DNA of 64,000 bases, taken from Veillonella denticariosi JCM 15641 (GTDB lineage: Bacteria; Bacillota; Negativicutes; Veillonellales; Veillonellaceae). Below, piece after piece: positions 9,224 to 18,475 of this stretch; position 1 is the first letter of the stretch; the number at the start of each line of letters is the position of its first letter. The position numbers and the translations under genes are program-made. The notes below the pieces were generated by a model that was not told where the DNA came from, made no database searches, and saw only the letters and a list, made by a program, of their open reading frames with translations. The stretch is taken from positions 248,001 to 312,000 of the forward strand of contig NZ_PPDB01000003.1 in the NCBI RefSeq assembly GCF_002959855.1, in the 5' to 3' direction.

Positions 9224-10057
9224 TTAGAACGCTGGGATGATAGCCCCTTTGTAATGTTCTTCAATGAACTTCTTAACTTCTGGAGATTGTAATGCTTTAG
9301 CTAATTTTTGAATAACTGGTTTATTTTCATCACCAGGGTTTACGGAAAGAAGATTTGCATATGGAGAATCCGCTTTTTCTACGAATAAACCATCTTTTGT
9401 AGGATTAAGACCTGCTGGCAATGCATAGTTAGCATTGATTACAGCTGCGTCTAAGTCTTGAATGGAACGAGGAATTTGAGCTGCCTCTAACTCTGTAATT
9501 TGAATGTTTTTAGGGTTGCTAGTTACATCAAATGGTGTGTTAGTCAAACCAGTTGGGTCTTTCAAAGTTACAAGACCTGCACTTTGTAACAAGAGAAGTG
9601 CACGAGCACTATTTGTTGGATCAGATGGAATCGCTACTTTTGCGCCATTTGGCAAGTCTTTCAAATCTTTGATTTTTTGAGAGTAAATAGCCAATGGTTC
9701 GATGTGAACTGGGGCAAAGCTTACGAAGTTTGTGCCATGATCTTTATTGAAGTTATTTTGGTAAGGCACGTTAGCAAAGAAGTTTGCATCTACTTCTTTA
9801 CTGGACAACGCCATATTTGGTTGGATGTAGTCCGTAAATTCAATGATTTGAAGATCTACACCTTCCTTAGCTAATAAAGGCTTAATTTGATTTAAGATTT
9901 CAGCATGAGGTACAGGGTTCGCTGCTACCTTTAACACCTCTGCTTTAGAACTACCAGCACTGCTGGAACTTGTGTCATTTGTGGAAGAGCCACAACCACT
10001 AATCAATAAGGACGCACCTAGTACGGCCGTCGCTGCTAATGCTAACCATTTTTTCAT
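9224..10057 (-). CDS. metQ: MetQ/NlpA-family substrate-binding lipoprotein
   Basis: Membrane-anchored binding protein of a methionine-type ABC importer, 277 residues. The signal peptide ends in a lipobox (LLISGC) with Cys at residue 22, followed by a Ser-rich linker. The NlpA core contains VAANPVPHAEIL and VAIPSDPTNSARALLLLQ, the usual ligand-pocket blocks. AGGAGG lies upstream of the ATG. No metN (ATPase) or metI (permease) is adjacent: pocR lies on one side and a DUF389 gene on the other. It must therefore work with a transporter encoded elsewhere, or it is an orphan. Methionine as ligand is inferred from the family. Confidence 0.85.
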   Translation of the reverse strand: MKKWLALAATAVLGASLLISGCGSSTNDTSSSSAGSSKAEVLKVAANPVPHAEILNQIKPLLAKEGVDLQIIEFTDYIQPNMALSSKEVDANFFANVPYQNNFNKDHGTNFVSFAPVHIEPLAIYSQKIKDLKDLPNGAKVAIPSDPTNSARALLLLQSAGLVTLKDPTGLTNTPFDVTSNPKNIQITELEAAQIPRSIQDLDAAVINANYALPAGLNPTKDGLFVEKADSPYANLLSVNPGDENKPVIQKLAKALQSPEVKKFIEEHYKGAIIPAF

Positions 10058-10105
10058 GTAATCCTCCTATCTACGATGAACACCTACATCTATTGACGAG
10101 GACTC

Positions 10106-10124
10106 ACGCGTATACAACACGCGT
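10106..10124. repeat. Paired ACGCGT palindromes upstream of metQ
   Basis: Two copies of the self-complementary hexamer ACGCGT (10106-10111 and 10119-10124) flank a 7-bp spacer, about 50 bases before the metQ start. This could be an operator or a 5' leader hairpin. No S-box (SAM riboswitch) or T-box core was recognised in this 373-bp gap; apart from this and the hairpin at 10308-10378 nothing else is seen there. Confidence 0.35.
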
Positions 10125-10307
10125 AGATATTGTAATAAATTTATAGTTTCTTATTCATGTATCTACATTTAATTATTTAATAATTTCGATGTTGTAAGTA
10201 TAGCAATTTAAATCCTACTTGCATAATAGATTTTATATATTAATCTTTATAACTAAAATCTATAGCAAGGATAAAATAATAACGTTTAACTATACCAAGT
10301 ACATAAA

Positions 10308-10378
10308 AACGGTACTAAGATGATTTCCCGTACTACTAGGTAATATACCTAATAGCTAAAATCAAACTTAGTACCGTT
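10308..10378 (-). repeat. Long 71-bp hairpin element, possible terminator of the DUF389 gene
   Basis: The outer arms AACGGTACTAAG and CTTAGTACCGTT pair perfectly over 12 bp. Inside them a 6-bp stem (TGATTT/AAATCA) and an imperfect 10-bp stem capped by TAT form one almost continuous rod. On the minus strand it is followed by five T, so it could terminate the DUF389 gene that ends at 10431. Its length and layered stems are more than a terminator needs, so a small structured RNA or repeat element is an alternative. Confidence 0.6.
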
Positions 10379-10430
10379 ATAAATGTCGCTCTATATAATA
10401 AACAATCTAATCAAAATCAAAAAGATCAAA

Positions 10431-11744
10431 TTATAAAGTTGACGTTGTTTGCTCAATAGAAATAGTTACAGGTGCTGATAATTTAGCCTCTAGCCAAGCT
10501 TTTATTCGTTTCGAGTCTACATCAGATACACTAGACGTGGTATGGATAATCACTATATAACGACTCGCTTTAGCCTGTTCAAGATTATCTATCAAAGGCA
10601 TACCTTCCACTTTGCTTACAAACGGGAATAACGCCTTTGCTTCAGCTTCTGTCGTTTTCATAGTGTTTATAGTTTCACTTACTAGTTGATAAGTCGGCTG
10701 GTACAGATTACTCAAGTTTTTATATTTTTCAAGATTTTCCGAAGATTTATTCAAGTTCGTCTTATCCATAGTAGATTTATTCTCATCTACGCTATTAACA
10801 AATCGCAATGTATAAGGCTGCAAGTACTCATCTTTCCGTAACTTGTCATCCAACTGGGATTGTTCCTCTGAAGTCACCGGAGCTCCTATAACTACTATGT
10901 TTACTAGCTTATTTACTCGATCCAATGAATAATCAATCACTTGTCGACGTCCATCTTGATTAATATCGTTTTTAATAAACTGCTCTATATGATTTGACTC
11001 AGAATACTTAGCGATCATATCATAGCCTCCATAAATACTTGGTATAGCCATAATAAGACCAATCACAAGAAATATTAACTGATTCCGACGAATAATCTCT
11101 TCTGCTTGCTTATAGGATGGCAAACCATATACACCCTTTAAAACAATGAAAGATCCAAAGAAGATGAAAAATGCATTTATAAAGAATAGATAGCCAGCCC
11201 CAAAGAAATAGTTCCAATTTCCATTAGCAAGTCCATATCCTGCCGTACATAGTGGTGGCATAAGTGCAGTCGCAATCGCAACCCCTGGTATAACATTATC
11301 TAAGGTCTTACGCGTTTGCCCAATAATCCCGGCTAACCCACCAAATATAGCAATAAATACATCAAAAATACTCGGTTCTGTACGCGCTAACAGTTCAGAT
11401 GTAGCCGTCTGAACGGGAGAAATATAAAAATACAAAGTAGATGCTAAAACAGCAATCGTAATCTGTAAGGACAATCTTAAAATAGCACTTTTTACAACTG
11501 TAAAATTAAGCGTAGCGAAGCCAAAACCAGTTGCTAAAATAGGTCCCATCAACGGCGATATAAGCATAGCACCAATAATAACTGCCGTACTATTCATATT
11601 CAACCCAATAGAGGCAATAAATATGGAGAGGATCAGGATAACTAAAGCAGGTCCCTTAGTCTTAGCCCCACCTATCAGTCTTTTAGCAATGGTTGCATCA
11701 TCAGCTCGCTCAAAATGTATATCAAAGTATTTATTTATTTCCAT
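10431..11744 (-). CDS. DUF389 family integral membrane protein
   Basis: Predicted inner-membrane protein of unknown function. Residues about 20-215 carry the DUF389 domain, with multiple hydrophobic segments and the glycine- and proline-rich signature AVIIGAMLISPLMGPI plus a later GVAIATALMPPLCTAGYGLA. The C-terminal half (about 240-437) is mainly soluble and charged with a helical stretch rich in Asn, Lys and Glu. The gene starts 9 bases after cobT, so the two are probably co-transcribed; that gives no firm clue to function. No biochemical role is assigned here. Confidence 0.85.
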   Translation of the reverse strand: MEINKYFDIHFERADDATIAKRLIGGAKTKGPALVILILSIFIASIGLNMNSTAVIIGAMLISPLMGPILATGFGFATLNFTVVKSAILRLSLQITIAVLASTLYFYISPVQTATSELLARTEPSIFDVFIAIFGGLAGIIGQTRKTLDNVIPGVAIATALMPPLCTAGYGLANGNWNYFFGAGYLFFINAFFIFFGSFIVLKGVYGLPSYKQAEEIIRRNQLIFLVIGLIMAIPSIYGGYDMIAKYSESNHIEQFIKNDINQDGRRQVIDYSLDRVNKLVNIVVIGAPVTSEEQSQLDDKLRKDEYLQPYTLRFVNSVDENKSTMDKTNLNKSSENLEKYKNLSNLYQPTYQLVSETINTMKTTEAEAKALFPFVSKVEGMPLIDNLEQAKASRYIVIIHTTSSVSDVDSKRIKAWLEAKLSAPVTISIEQTTSTL

Positions 11745-11753
11745 TCTTCTTCC

Positions 11754-12791
11754 TTATAATTTCATCAGCTCTGCAAAGGTGCCCACATTTACAAACATAT
11801 GCTGCGTTGTTTTTAGCATTTGCACCATCAAAATGGCTCCTGTGCCTTCCCCCATCGACATTCGTGCTTGAATAGGAACCATGTCTTGAGCGATCCCCAC
11901 CTCAGCTAAAGCGAGTTCCGTACCTTTTTCTTTAGACTGATGCGATGGCAATGCATAGTCCTTAACACGAGCGTTTACGTGCGTTGCACAAGCAGCTGCC
12001 ACAGATGTTATAAAGCCGTCAATGACAAAAGGCTTTTCAAATTCTGCACAAGCTATCATCGCACCAAGAATAGCCGCAATATCAAAGCCCCCTACATGAG
12101 CTACGATTTTACAAACTCGGTCAGGCTCATGTTCAGAAACTATATTGTTCTTATGATGCTCTAAAACAGACCGAACAAAATCAATTTTACGCTTCATCAG
12201 CTCTGGTTTGTCTGGCCAAGAACCAGGTCCTACGGTTTCCGTCGGATCAGCTCCAATTAATGCAGACAACACACACGCAGAGGTTGTTGTATTCCCTAAA
12301 CCCATTTCACCAAAGGAGAGCAGATTGATTCCTTGTTCTACATAATGTTGAACCCGTTCATATCCAGCTTGAAAGGCACGATTAAACTCATCCTCGGTCA
12401 TCGCAGGATGGTTCAAAATATTCTTTGTCCCCTTTGCTACTTTGCGATTCACACCAATACCATCATCTGAGGCAATGCCTACATCGACGACCTCATAAGG
12501 AATATTATTGAAGTTGCAAAACTGTGTTGCAGCTGAACGACCAAGTAACATATTGCGAGACTGCTTTTGGGTCACCTCGTAGTTATAGCCTACATAGCCT
12601 TCAATGTTACAACCATTATCGGCAGAAAATATGATATGCTGTGGTCGGATTTCGCCATTAATCTCGCCCCATGCCGTGCAAATCTTACGGAAATACATTT
12701 CCCATAAACCAAGACCACCTGGGATGAGGCATTTCGCTTGAAGAAATTTATTTAATTGTTTCTCTATCGGTCTTACTGAGTTATCTTTCAT
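11754..12791 (-). CDS. cobT: Nicotinate-nucleotide:dimethylbenzimidazole phosphoribosyltransferase (CobT family)
   Basis: Activates the lower-ligand base of a cobamide by transferring phosphoribose from nicotinate mononucleotide. Family motifs are present: FSADNGCNIEG near residue 56, GEMGLGNTTTSA near 163 and MSMGEGTGAIL near the C-terminus, whose Glu corresponds to the catalytic Glu of Salmonella CobT. Length (345) is normal. Some Negativicutes, including Veillonella, attach phenolic bases with an adjacent ArsA/ArsB pair; here a single gene is present, so the actual base is open. It supports the B12-dependent pdu operon of the same window. Confidence 0.9.
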   Translation of the reverse strand: MKDNSVRPIEKQLNKFLQAKCLIPGGLGLWEMYFRKICTAWGEINGEIRPQHIIFSADNGCNIEGYVGYNYEVTQKQSRNMLLGRSAATQFCNFNNIPYEVVDVGIASDDGIGVNRKVAKGTKNILNHPAMTEDEFNRAFQAGYERVQHYVEQGINLLSFGEMGLGNTTTSACVLSALIGADPTETVGPGSWPDKPELMKRKIDFVRSVLEHHKNNIVSEHEPDRVCKIVAHVGGFDIAAILGAMIACAEFEKPFVIDGFITSVAAACATHVNARVKDYALPSHQSKEKGTELALAEVGIAQDMVPIQARMSMGEGTGAILMVQMLKTTQHMFVNVGTFAELMKL

Positions 12792-12997
12792 TCTCGTCTC
12801 TAGTCCGTACGTAATGTGCCGACTAGCCTTCTATTAATTCGATATTATTCTATATGAAAGTATAACACAAAAAATATATATAGTAATGTGACTATTGTTT
12901 AGTTCTTAAAAGTATAATGTAGCTTTGAATTTTATTCTTTTTACATCTATATTTTTAATCGAAATTATCATTACACAATTACAACCAATCTAGTAGA

Positions 12998-13034
12998 TAA
13001 AAAAAGGTTATTCCCTCACAGGATAATCTTTTAT
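12998..13034 (-). terminator. Terminator after the dicarboxylate symporter gene
   Basis: On the minus strand, AAAAGATTATCC pairs with GGAATAACCTTTT around a short loop, ending in a T-run. It lies about 50 bases beyond the stop codon at 13083. The rest of the 291-bp gap between cobT and the symporter is AT-rich and shows no gene. Confidence 0.8.
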
Positions 13035-13082
13035 TTGAGTTATATAATTAAATATTTTTATTAAGTTATTTGATCTCCAAAA

Positions 13083-14402
13083 TTAAGCACCTTGGAACTG
13101 AGACATATCATCCCCACTGGAGTCGTCCAGTTTACCTTGAAGATCATGATCAACCATGGCACATACAGATGCATCAGACCATACGTTTTCAGCGGTTTCA
13201 ATCATGTCAATAATCGTATAGATTGGCAAGATGATACCGAGCAAGCCGATTGGTGCACCGATGGAGCTCATCAAGGACAAGGTCAAGAAATAGCAGCCCA
13301 TTGGAACCCCCGCATTACCGATAGCGGCGAGAACAGCAATAAATAGCCATGCCACCATCGTACCGATAGTCAACTCAATACCCGCATTTTGCATTACAAA
13401 CAGGGATGTAACGAGAATGAAAGCTGCACAGCCGTTCATATTGATGGTTGTACAGATCGGCAATACGAAGCGCGCCACTGCAGGATGTGCTTTCAGGTTA
13501 TCCTCGGCGGATGCCAATGTTACAGGCAATGTTGCGGCCGATGATTTTGTAAATAATGCAACCGCTACGGCCGGAGACATCTTGCGAAATACGTCAACCG
13601 GGTTTAAACCGCGGAACAGCAGGAACAACGGAATTACGATAAAGAATTGAATCAAGTTCCCGCCGATAACAACAGCAGTGTATTTGCCTAATGCACCTAC
13701 GATGACACCGGCTTCGATTTGTGCGGACAATTGCCCCGCAAAGGCAAGAATACCGATTGGCAACACATAAAGCAACGCTTTAATCAAGGTAAACAATAAT
13801 TCCTGTAAACCGAACAAGACTTTCAATACCGCCTCGCGACCTTCCGTACGAGGCATAAAAGCAAAGGCCAAACCGACAGAAGCGGAAATGAACATCACGG
13901 ACAATACATTTGCCTGCAGGTACGGTTGCAAGATATTGTTAGGGATTACGGATAAAAAGTGATCGTAATACGTTACGGCGCCCAATTTTTCAGGCACCTG
14001 AGCCGCCCCTGCGCCGATTACATCCAATGGTAAATTACCCGGCGCAATCCAGAGGTACAAGCCGAGACCGACGGCGGCGGCACAAATTGTAGTCAACAAC
14101 GTATAAACCACAGCATGACCGAAGATACGGCCCGTATCCTTTTTAGCGCCCAGCATAGACAATGTGGTAATAACCGCTAATGATACGGTCGGTATCGCAA
14201 TAAACTGGAACAACCGCGTAAACACAGCGGCAATGAAATTGAAAAGATCATTGAGCACAGGAATATGCTGCCAGCCCAGAATCGCGCCAATGATGAGCGC
14301 CCCCATCCACAAGATAAACTGGCGCAACTTACCTTGGCCTCGGCTCTTTAAGGTAATCTCCTGCGCTAAAGCATCAACTTTTTTATTATTCTGCTCTGCC
14401 AT
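13083..14402 (-). CDS. Dicarboxylate/amino acid:cation symporter (DAACS family)
   Basis: Secondary transporter that brings in dicarboxylates or acidic or neutral amino acids with Na+ or H+. Eight or so hydrophobic segments are visible. The family's hairpin and TM7 signatures follow: KSSAATLPVTLASAE, then CTTINMNGCAAF, then GNAGVPMGCYF. Exact substrate (C4-dicarboxylate, glutamate, serine or cystine) cannot be told from sequence. The ATG at 14402 is preceded by GAGGTG at 14407-14412; a start four codons upstream is less likely. Codons here end far more often in G/C than in cobT next door, marking a composition boundary near 13 kb. Confidence 0.87.
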   Translation of the reverse strand: MAEQNNKKVDALAQEITLKSRGQGKLRQFILWMGALIIGAILGWQHIPVLNDLFNFIAAVFTRLFQFIAIPTVSLAVITTLSMLGAKKDTGRIFGHAVVYTLLTTICAAAVGLGLYLWIAPGNLPLDVIGAGAAQVPEKLGAVTYYDHFLSVIPNNILQPYLQANVLSVMFISASVGLAFAFMPRTEGREAVLKVLFGLQELLFTLIKALLYVLPIGILAFAGQLSAQIEAGVIVGALGKYTAVVIGGNLIQFFIVIPLFLLFRGLNPVDVFRKMSPAVAVALFTKSSAATLPVTLASAEDNLKAHPAVARFVLPICTTINMNGCAAFILVTSLFVMQNAGIELTIGTMVAWLFIAVLAAIGNAGVPMGCYFLTLSLMSSIGAPIGLLGIILPIYTIIDMIETAENVWSDASVCAMVDHDLQGKLDDSSGDDMSQFQGA

Positions 14403-14534
14403 AAAACACCTCACAATAAACTACTAAGGGAGACTATAAAGCTCCAATCCTATAAACCGGAAAACATAAATTTTTCGGTCTCTTTGTAAAACCTATTATA
14501 AAGATATGCTTTAATGATGTCAATAATAACAAAA

Positions 14535-15707
14535 TCACATCATTTTCTCATACAACATTTCAATATCCTCACGGCTCACATCAGCCATAGTATTTGCCAG
14601 ATTCCCCGCCGCTACGACGTATACATTATCGACGAGCCAGGGGATATCCTGTTTGGTAAATCCTAGTTTCGTAAGGTTCGTGGTTAAGTCCAGCTCATCC
14701 ACCACGCTTCGTAATGCCTCACCGAGTTCAGATCCGTCCCCATGATTAAAAATACGTGCTAAAGCGCCAAATTTCTCCGGATTCCCGTTCCATGTATAGT
14801 CCACCACAACAGGTTCAATCACGGCCAGACCGACGCCATGCGTAATGCCTTTAAGGCCACTGGCCGGATGCTCCATGCCGTGTCCAAGTGTTACACCGGC
14901 CGTATTGATGACCATACCGCCGATCGTGCTGGCAAGGGTCACCGATTCCCACGCATGTTTACATTGTTCATCAGATAGTGTACCGGCCTGTCCGTTAGCA
15001 ACGGCTTTCACATGACGATAAAGAGGCACCAGGCATTGTGCCAACAATGTTACCGCATGGTGTGCCAACGCATCCGTAAAAGGCTGCGCCGTTTTCGATG
15101 TGTACGCCTCGATATTATGACACAACGCATCAAATCCGACAGATGCCAATACATGCGGCGGCATCGTTCCCATTACACCGGGATCCACTATGGATACCTT
15201 CGGTACGATGGCATTGCAACGCAAGGATTTTTTATCACCCGTCTCCGGATTCGTCAATACGCCAAAGCCGTTCCCTTCAGATCCAGTGCCACATGTCGTC
15301 GGGATGACTACGAGGGGAAGTGCATTCTCACTCGTTTTCCGATTGAAAATATAATCGTTAATATCCCCGTCGTTCACCGCCATGAAGGCAATGCCTTTCG
15401 CACAGTCCATGATAGATCCCCCACCGATAGCGAGGACCATGTCACATCCTTCAGACTTGGCTAATGCGGCGCCGTCCAAAGCCGTCGTTGTCAACGGATT
15501 AGCATCGACCTTGTCAAACAGTACATGATCAATATATGCCGCATCAAGCTTTGCCACTACGCGGTCATATAAACCGGACTTTTTGGCACTGGTCCGCCCC
15601 GTCACGATGAGTGCTTTGTTGCCGTATGCTTTCACATACTCGGAAACACTGTCCACCTTATTCCAACCGAATTCAATATGCACCGGCAAAAAATATGAAA
15701 ACTCCAT
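14535..15707 (-). CDS. Iron-containing alcohol dehydrogenase
   Basis: NAD(P)H-dependent group III alcohol dehydrogenase, 390 residues, reducing an aldehyde or ketone to the alcohol or the reverse. The nucleotide loop is AIGGGSIMDCAKGIA. The metal ligands are Asp and His in VGFDALCHNIEAYTS and two His in LGHGMEHPASGLKGITHG. GAGGTAGCGCA precedes the ATG. It resembles butanol/1,3-propanediol-type dehydrogenases, but the substrate is not fixed by sequence. A second, partial enzyme of the same superfamily lies at the right edge of the window. It is a lone gene. Confidence 0.88.
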   Translation of the reverse strand: MEFSYFLPVHIEFGWNKVDSVSEYVKAYGNKALIVTGRTSAKKSGLYDRVVAKLDAAYIDHVLFDKVDANPLTTTALDGAALAKSEGCDMVLAIGGGSIMDCAKGIAFMAVNDGDINDYIFNRKTSENALPLVVIPTTCGTGSEGNGFGVLTNPETGDKKSLRCNAIVPKVSIVDPGVMGTMPPHVLASVGFDALCHNIEAYTSKTAQPFTDALAHHAVTLLAQCLVPLYRHVKAVANGQAGTLSDEQCKHAWESVTLASTIGGMVINTAGVTLGHGMEHPASGLKGITHGVGLAVIEPVVVDYTWNGNPEKFGALARIFNHGDGSELGEALRSVVDELDLTTNLTKLGFTKQDIPWLVDNVYVVAAGNLANTMADVSREDIEMLYEKMM

Positions 15708-15862
15708 TGCGCTACCTCTTTTCTATTAACATCCATGTCTTACCGCTATTGTAATGTAATTCACTATACATGTAAAACCTCAAAAATCTCATAGGACTTT
15801 CACCACAAAACAAGTATACTATGTATAAGCGGGAGACTATATGTTTAGAAGGAGAACAACCT

Positions 15863-17416
15863 ATGAAATTTGCACTGACGCATTTATGGTCATCATTGAA
15901 AAACCTGGCAAAAGATTCGCCCCTGTTATTAATTCTGATCATTCTGTTTTCTTGCACGCCGTTCTACATTAATACTGACTGGTTTGCCCAGATAAATACT
16001 ATATTCTACATAATGTATTCGGTCATCATCATATTACAATCATATATAACGCGCGAACGAAGGTATTCCCTATTATTCACCATAGTCAGTATTATCATCG
16101 CCGCAGGATTACATACAATTTATAAAACATACCAGGATATACCTGGCATTAAAATGGCCATTGAAAACATGACAGCCCTCTGGCTGTATTCCATGATTAC
16201 CCTCTATTTCACGTCCGCCGACGGCCACTATATAGGGGAAATCATCAATCGGCTCAAGCGTATCGGTATCACCATCGTTTCCTCCCTGCTGTACAACATC
16301 ATCATTGCCATGAGTTTGTGGTTCTTATATATCATTTTAGGCGATGTCTTTCCCTTTAAGGAGACCACGTTCAAGATATTGGTATCAATCAACCTGTTTA
16401 TCTGTACGACCATGATCTGCTCGTACAGGGAATCCCCTGAAGGTCCTCCCGAACCGGGTTCATTCTTTACCGTTGTGTTCGGCGTTATTATCCCTAAGGC
16501 GTCAATCATAACGGGCATCCTTGCGAACATCTATCTAGTTTTAATTCTGTTGGGTCTTCGCGATGACACGCGATTCCTCTACACGTATTATCCGTATGTG
16601 TCGCTGTTCTATCTGTTCTACTTGGCCAGTTTCAGATCTACTGAAAGAAGCAAAACACAGCAGCTACTCTGTTTCTTTTTCATTACGTTGACACTGTTGT
16701 GCTTATGCCTCATCGGCAAACGCGTTATTAATGAACCTGTGCTTTGGCTCAACACGATTTACGTTGCCGCCTTCAACTTGATTTTCCTCGCCTACAACCT
16801 CTATTCCCTTGTAAAACGATTAACGCCGTCAGTACATACGTCTATCATGGCACTCGCGTTAGGGGCTGTCCTCTTAATGCCTGCTATCGGTTACACATCC
16901 TATATGGAATTTACCACCTACGATTACGATGGTGAAAGCTGGCAGCCGCATCTGGATATTGCCAGAACCTTCTCACCGGATTACAGTGCCTACAAAGTAC
17001 AAAAAGACGATGAAATGAAAACGAAACAGGAGGAATCTGAAAATACGATCAAGCTGCAAACAATCAACTTCAAAGCGATTGAGCAGCCCGAGGTTGTTTC
17101 CATCGGGGACTACAATAATTTCATTTCCCATAAAGAATTAAAATTATATGAGCCCACCACACGTACAGCGGAAACAGCTACTGTCGACTTCAGTACAATC
17201 AAATTCAATCTGGTCAATGACGGGAAGGATTTAGAGGTATTTTTACCGAACGGCATCATGGAAACTCACCATATCTATGATACGCTCCTTACTGTCGACA
17301 AAAATTCTACAAAACCGGTCGTCATCGAAGGTACCGACTATAGACTTTATATCTATTCCTACTTCTTTAACGAGTACGGAACGCGTAGCATTACATTTAG
17401 TGTATTATATAAATAA
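15863..17416 (+). CDS. DUF4153-like polytopic membrane protein
   Basis: Predicted membrane protein of 517 residues with about ten hydrophobic segments in the first 360 residues, followed by a soluble C-terminal part of about 150 residues. The general plan and weak motifs resemble the DUF4153 family, whose function is unknown. The ATG at 15863 is chosen because AGAAGGAG stands eight bases before it; an upstream ATG at 15821 lacks such a site. It is flanked by a divergent alcohol dehydrogenase gene and a terminator, so it is monocistronic. No function is assigned. Confidence 0.75.
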   Translation: MKFALTHLWSSLKNLAKDSPLLLILIILFSCTPFYINTDWFAQINTIFYIMYSVIIILQSYITRERRYSLLFTIVSIIIAAGLHTIYKTYQDIPGIKMAIENMTALWLYSMITLYFTSADGHYIGEIINRLKRIGITIVSSLLYNIIIAMSLWFLYIILGDVFPFKETTFKILVSINLFICTTMICSYRESPEGPPEPGSFFTVVFGVIIPKASIITGILANIYLVLILLGLRDDTRFLYTYYPYVSLFYLFYLASFRSTERSKTQQLLCFFFITLTLLCLCLIGKRVINEPVLWLNTIYVAAFNLIFLAYNLYSLVKRLTPSVHTSIMALALGAVLLMPAIGYTSYMEFTTYDYDGESWQPHLDIARTFSPDYSAYKVQKDDEMKTKQEESENTIKLQTINFKAIEQPEVVSIGDYNNFISHKELKLYEPTTRTAETATVDFSTIKFNLVNDGKDLEVFLPNGIMETHHIYDTLLTVDKNSTKPVVIEGTDYRLYIYSYFFNEYGTRSITFSVLYK

Positions 17417-17483
17417 ATCTATCTACTCTACTCCCAAAAGAGTAGTGCTAAAAAATTTTTTATTTAACTACTTTCTCAAAACT

Positions 17484-17522
17484 AAAGACCACACAAGGCA
17501 GATTTCCTTCAGTGTGGTCTTT
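17484..17522. terminator. Bidirectional terminator
   Basis: AAAGACCACAC pairs perfectly with GTGTGGTCTTT around a 17-base loop. It lies between the convergent DUF4153-like and DUF2806-like genes and can serve both. Confidence 0.85.
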
Positions 17523-17536
17523 TAAATTATCTATTC

Positions 17537-18475
17537 TTATATAACATTTTCTTCATTACTAGAAATAAACTCTAATAGATTTTTACCATCATGTATCATG
17601 GACTTCTCATCTAAACTAATAATTTTATACACTCCTAAAGTATACTCCTTATTTTCATTAACTATTTCCTTTGCAAGGTCAATAAAATCTTCTACTGATA
17701 TACTTTTAGAAACTAACGTAGCAATTTCATGTCCTGCTTGAGTAAAAGGATATACCTTGATGTGAGCTTTAATATCTTTACCATCTGATGCTGCAATGCT
17801 CATAATCAACTCGCTATTCCAAAATAAAGCTTGGGGATCTTGACTAATACTTAGACTAAAACCAATTGTACCTTCATTAAATATAAGACCTTGTTCATTT
17901 AATTTCATAATATCAGCATAATAAATATTATGCTTTTCAAGATACGTATCATAATGTGGTAAAAAACAACTTTGTCCTCTAGTCATAACAGAATGAGAAC
18001 ATACCAAGCTAAATAGCTCAGCATCCTTTTTACTAAGATTTCTTAATACATCAATTGTTTTAAGCGAAAATGATGATGGTTCAGAAACCTCATCTGCTAA
18101 AAGTTTAGCCCACAACTCTTGCATTGCTTCATCACTAATATTCCCTACAGCTTCATAAAATCTTACAAACCAATCAAAATCATAATTTGCATTGTTATTA
18201 TCATGAGGTATTTCAGAATAATATTTATCAGCTTTTCTAGCGACCTCTAGAAAGTTACTCGCTTGGTAATATTCCACATAGGTCATTTTACCTGCTTTTA
18301 GTAAACTATCAGCAACTTCTTTAAACTGTCCATTTTTAATCTTTTCAAATTCGGCAACTGATGTGTTACGCCTTAAAAAAATAACCGTAAACAATCCACC
18401 TACTACTGAACCAACAGCATTTATTACATTTGGAAAATTATTACCTAGAAAAGAAATTATCTCCGCTCCAGTCAT
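17537..18475 (-). CDS. DUF2806-like membrane-anchored protein of unknown function
   Basis: A 312-residue protein with one hydrophobic N-terminal segment (around VGSVVGGLFTVIFL) and a cytoplasmic helical part. The central block FVRFYEAVGNISDEAMQELW followed by AKLLADEV and LRNLSKKDAELF matches my memory of DUF2806 proteins. Its function is unknown. The ATG at 18475 follows GGGAG by nine bases; an upstream start at 18532 is less likely. The gene is markedly AT-rich beside GC-richer neighbours and sits alone in an island with about 0.5 kb of noncoding AT-rich DNA, which suggests acquisition. A role in phage defence is possible but unsupported here. Confidence 0.7.
   Translation of the reverse strand: MTGAEIISFLGNNFPNVINAVGSVVGGLFTVIFLRRNTSVAEFEKIKNGQFKEVADSLLKAGKMTYVEYYQASNFLEVARKADKYYSEIPHDNNNANYDFDWFVRFYEAVGNISDEAMQELWAKLLADEVSEPSSFSLKTIDVLRNLSKKDAELFSLVCSHSVMTRGQSCFLPHYDTYLEKHNIYYADIMKLNEQGLIFNEGTIGFSLSISQDPQALFWNSELIMSIAASDGKDIKAHIKVYPFTQAGHEIATLVSKSISVEDFIDLAKEIVNENKEYTLGVYKIISLDEKSMIHDGKNLLEFISSNEENVI

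Noticed and set aside
10058-10307. S-box or T-box before metQ
   Set aside because: The conserved cores of both were looked for in the minus-strand leader and not found.
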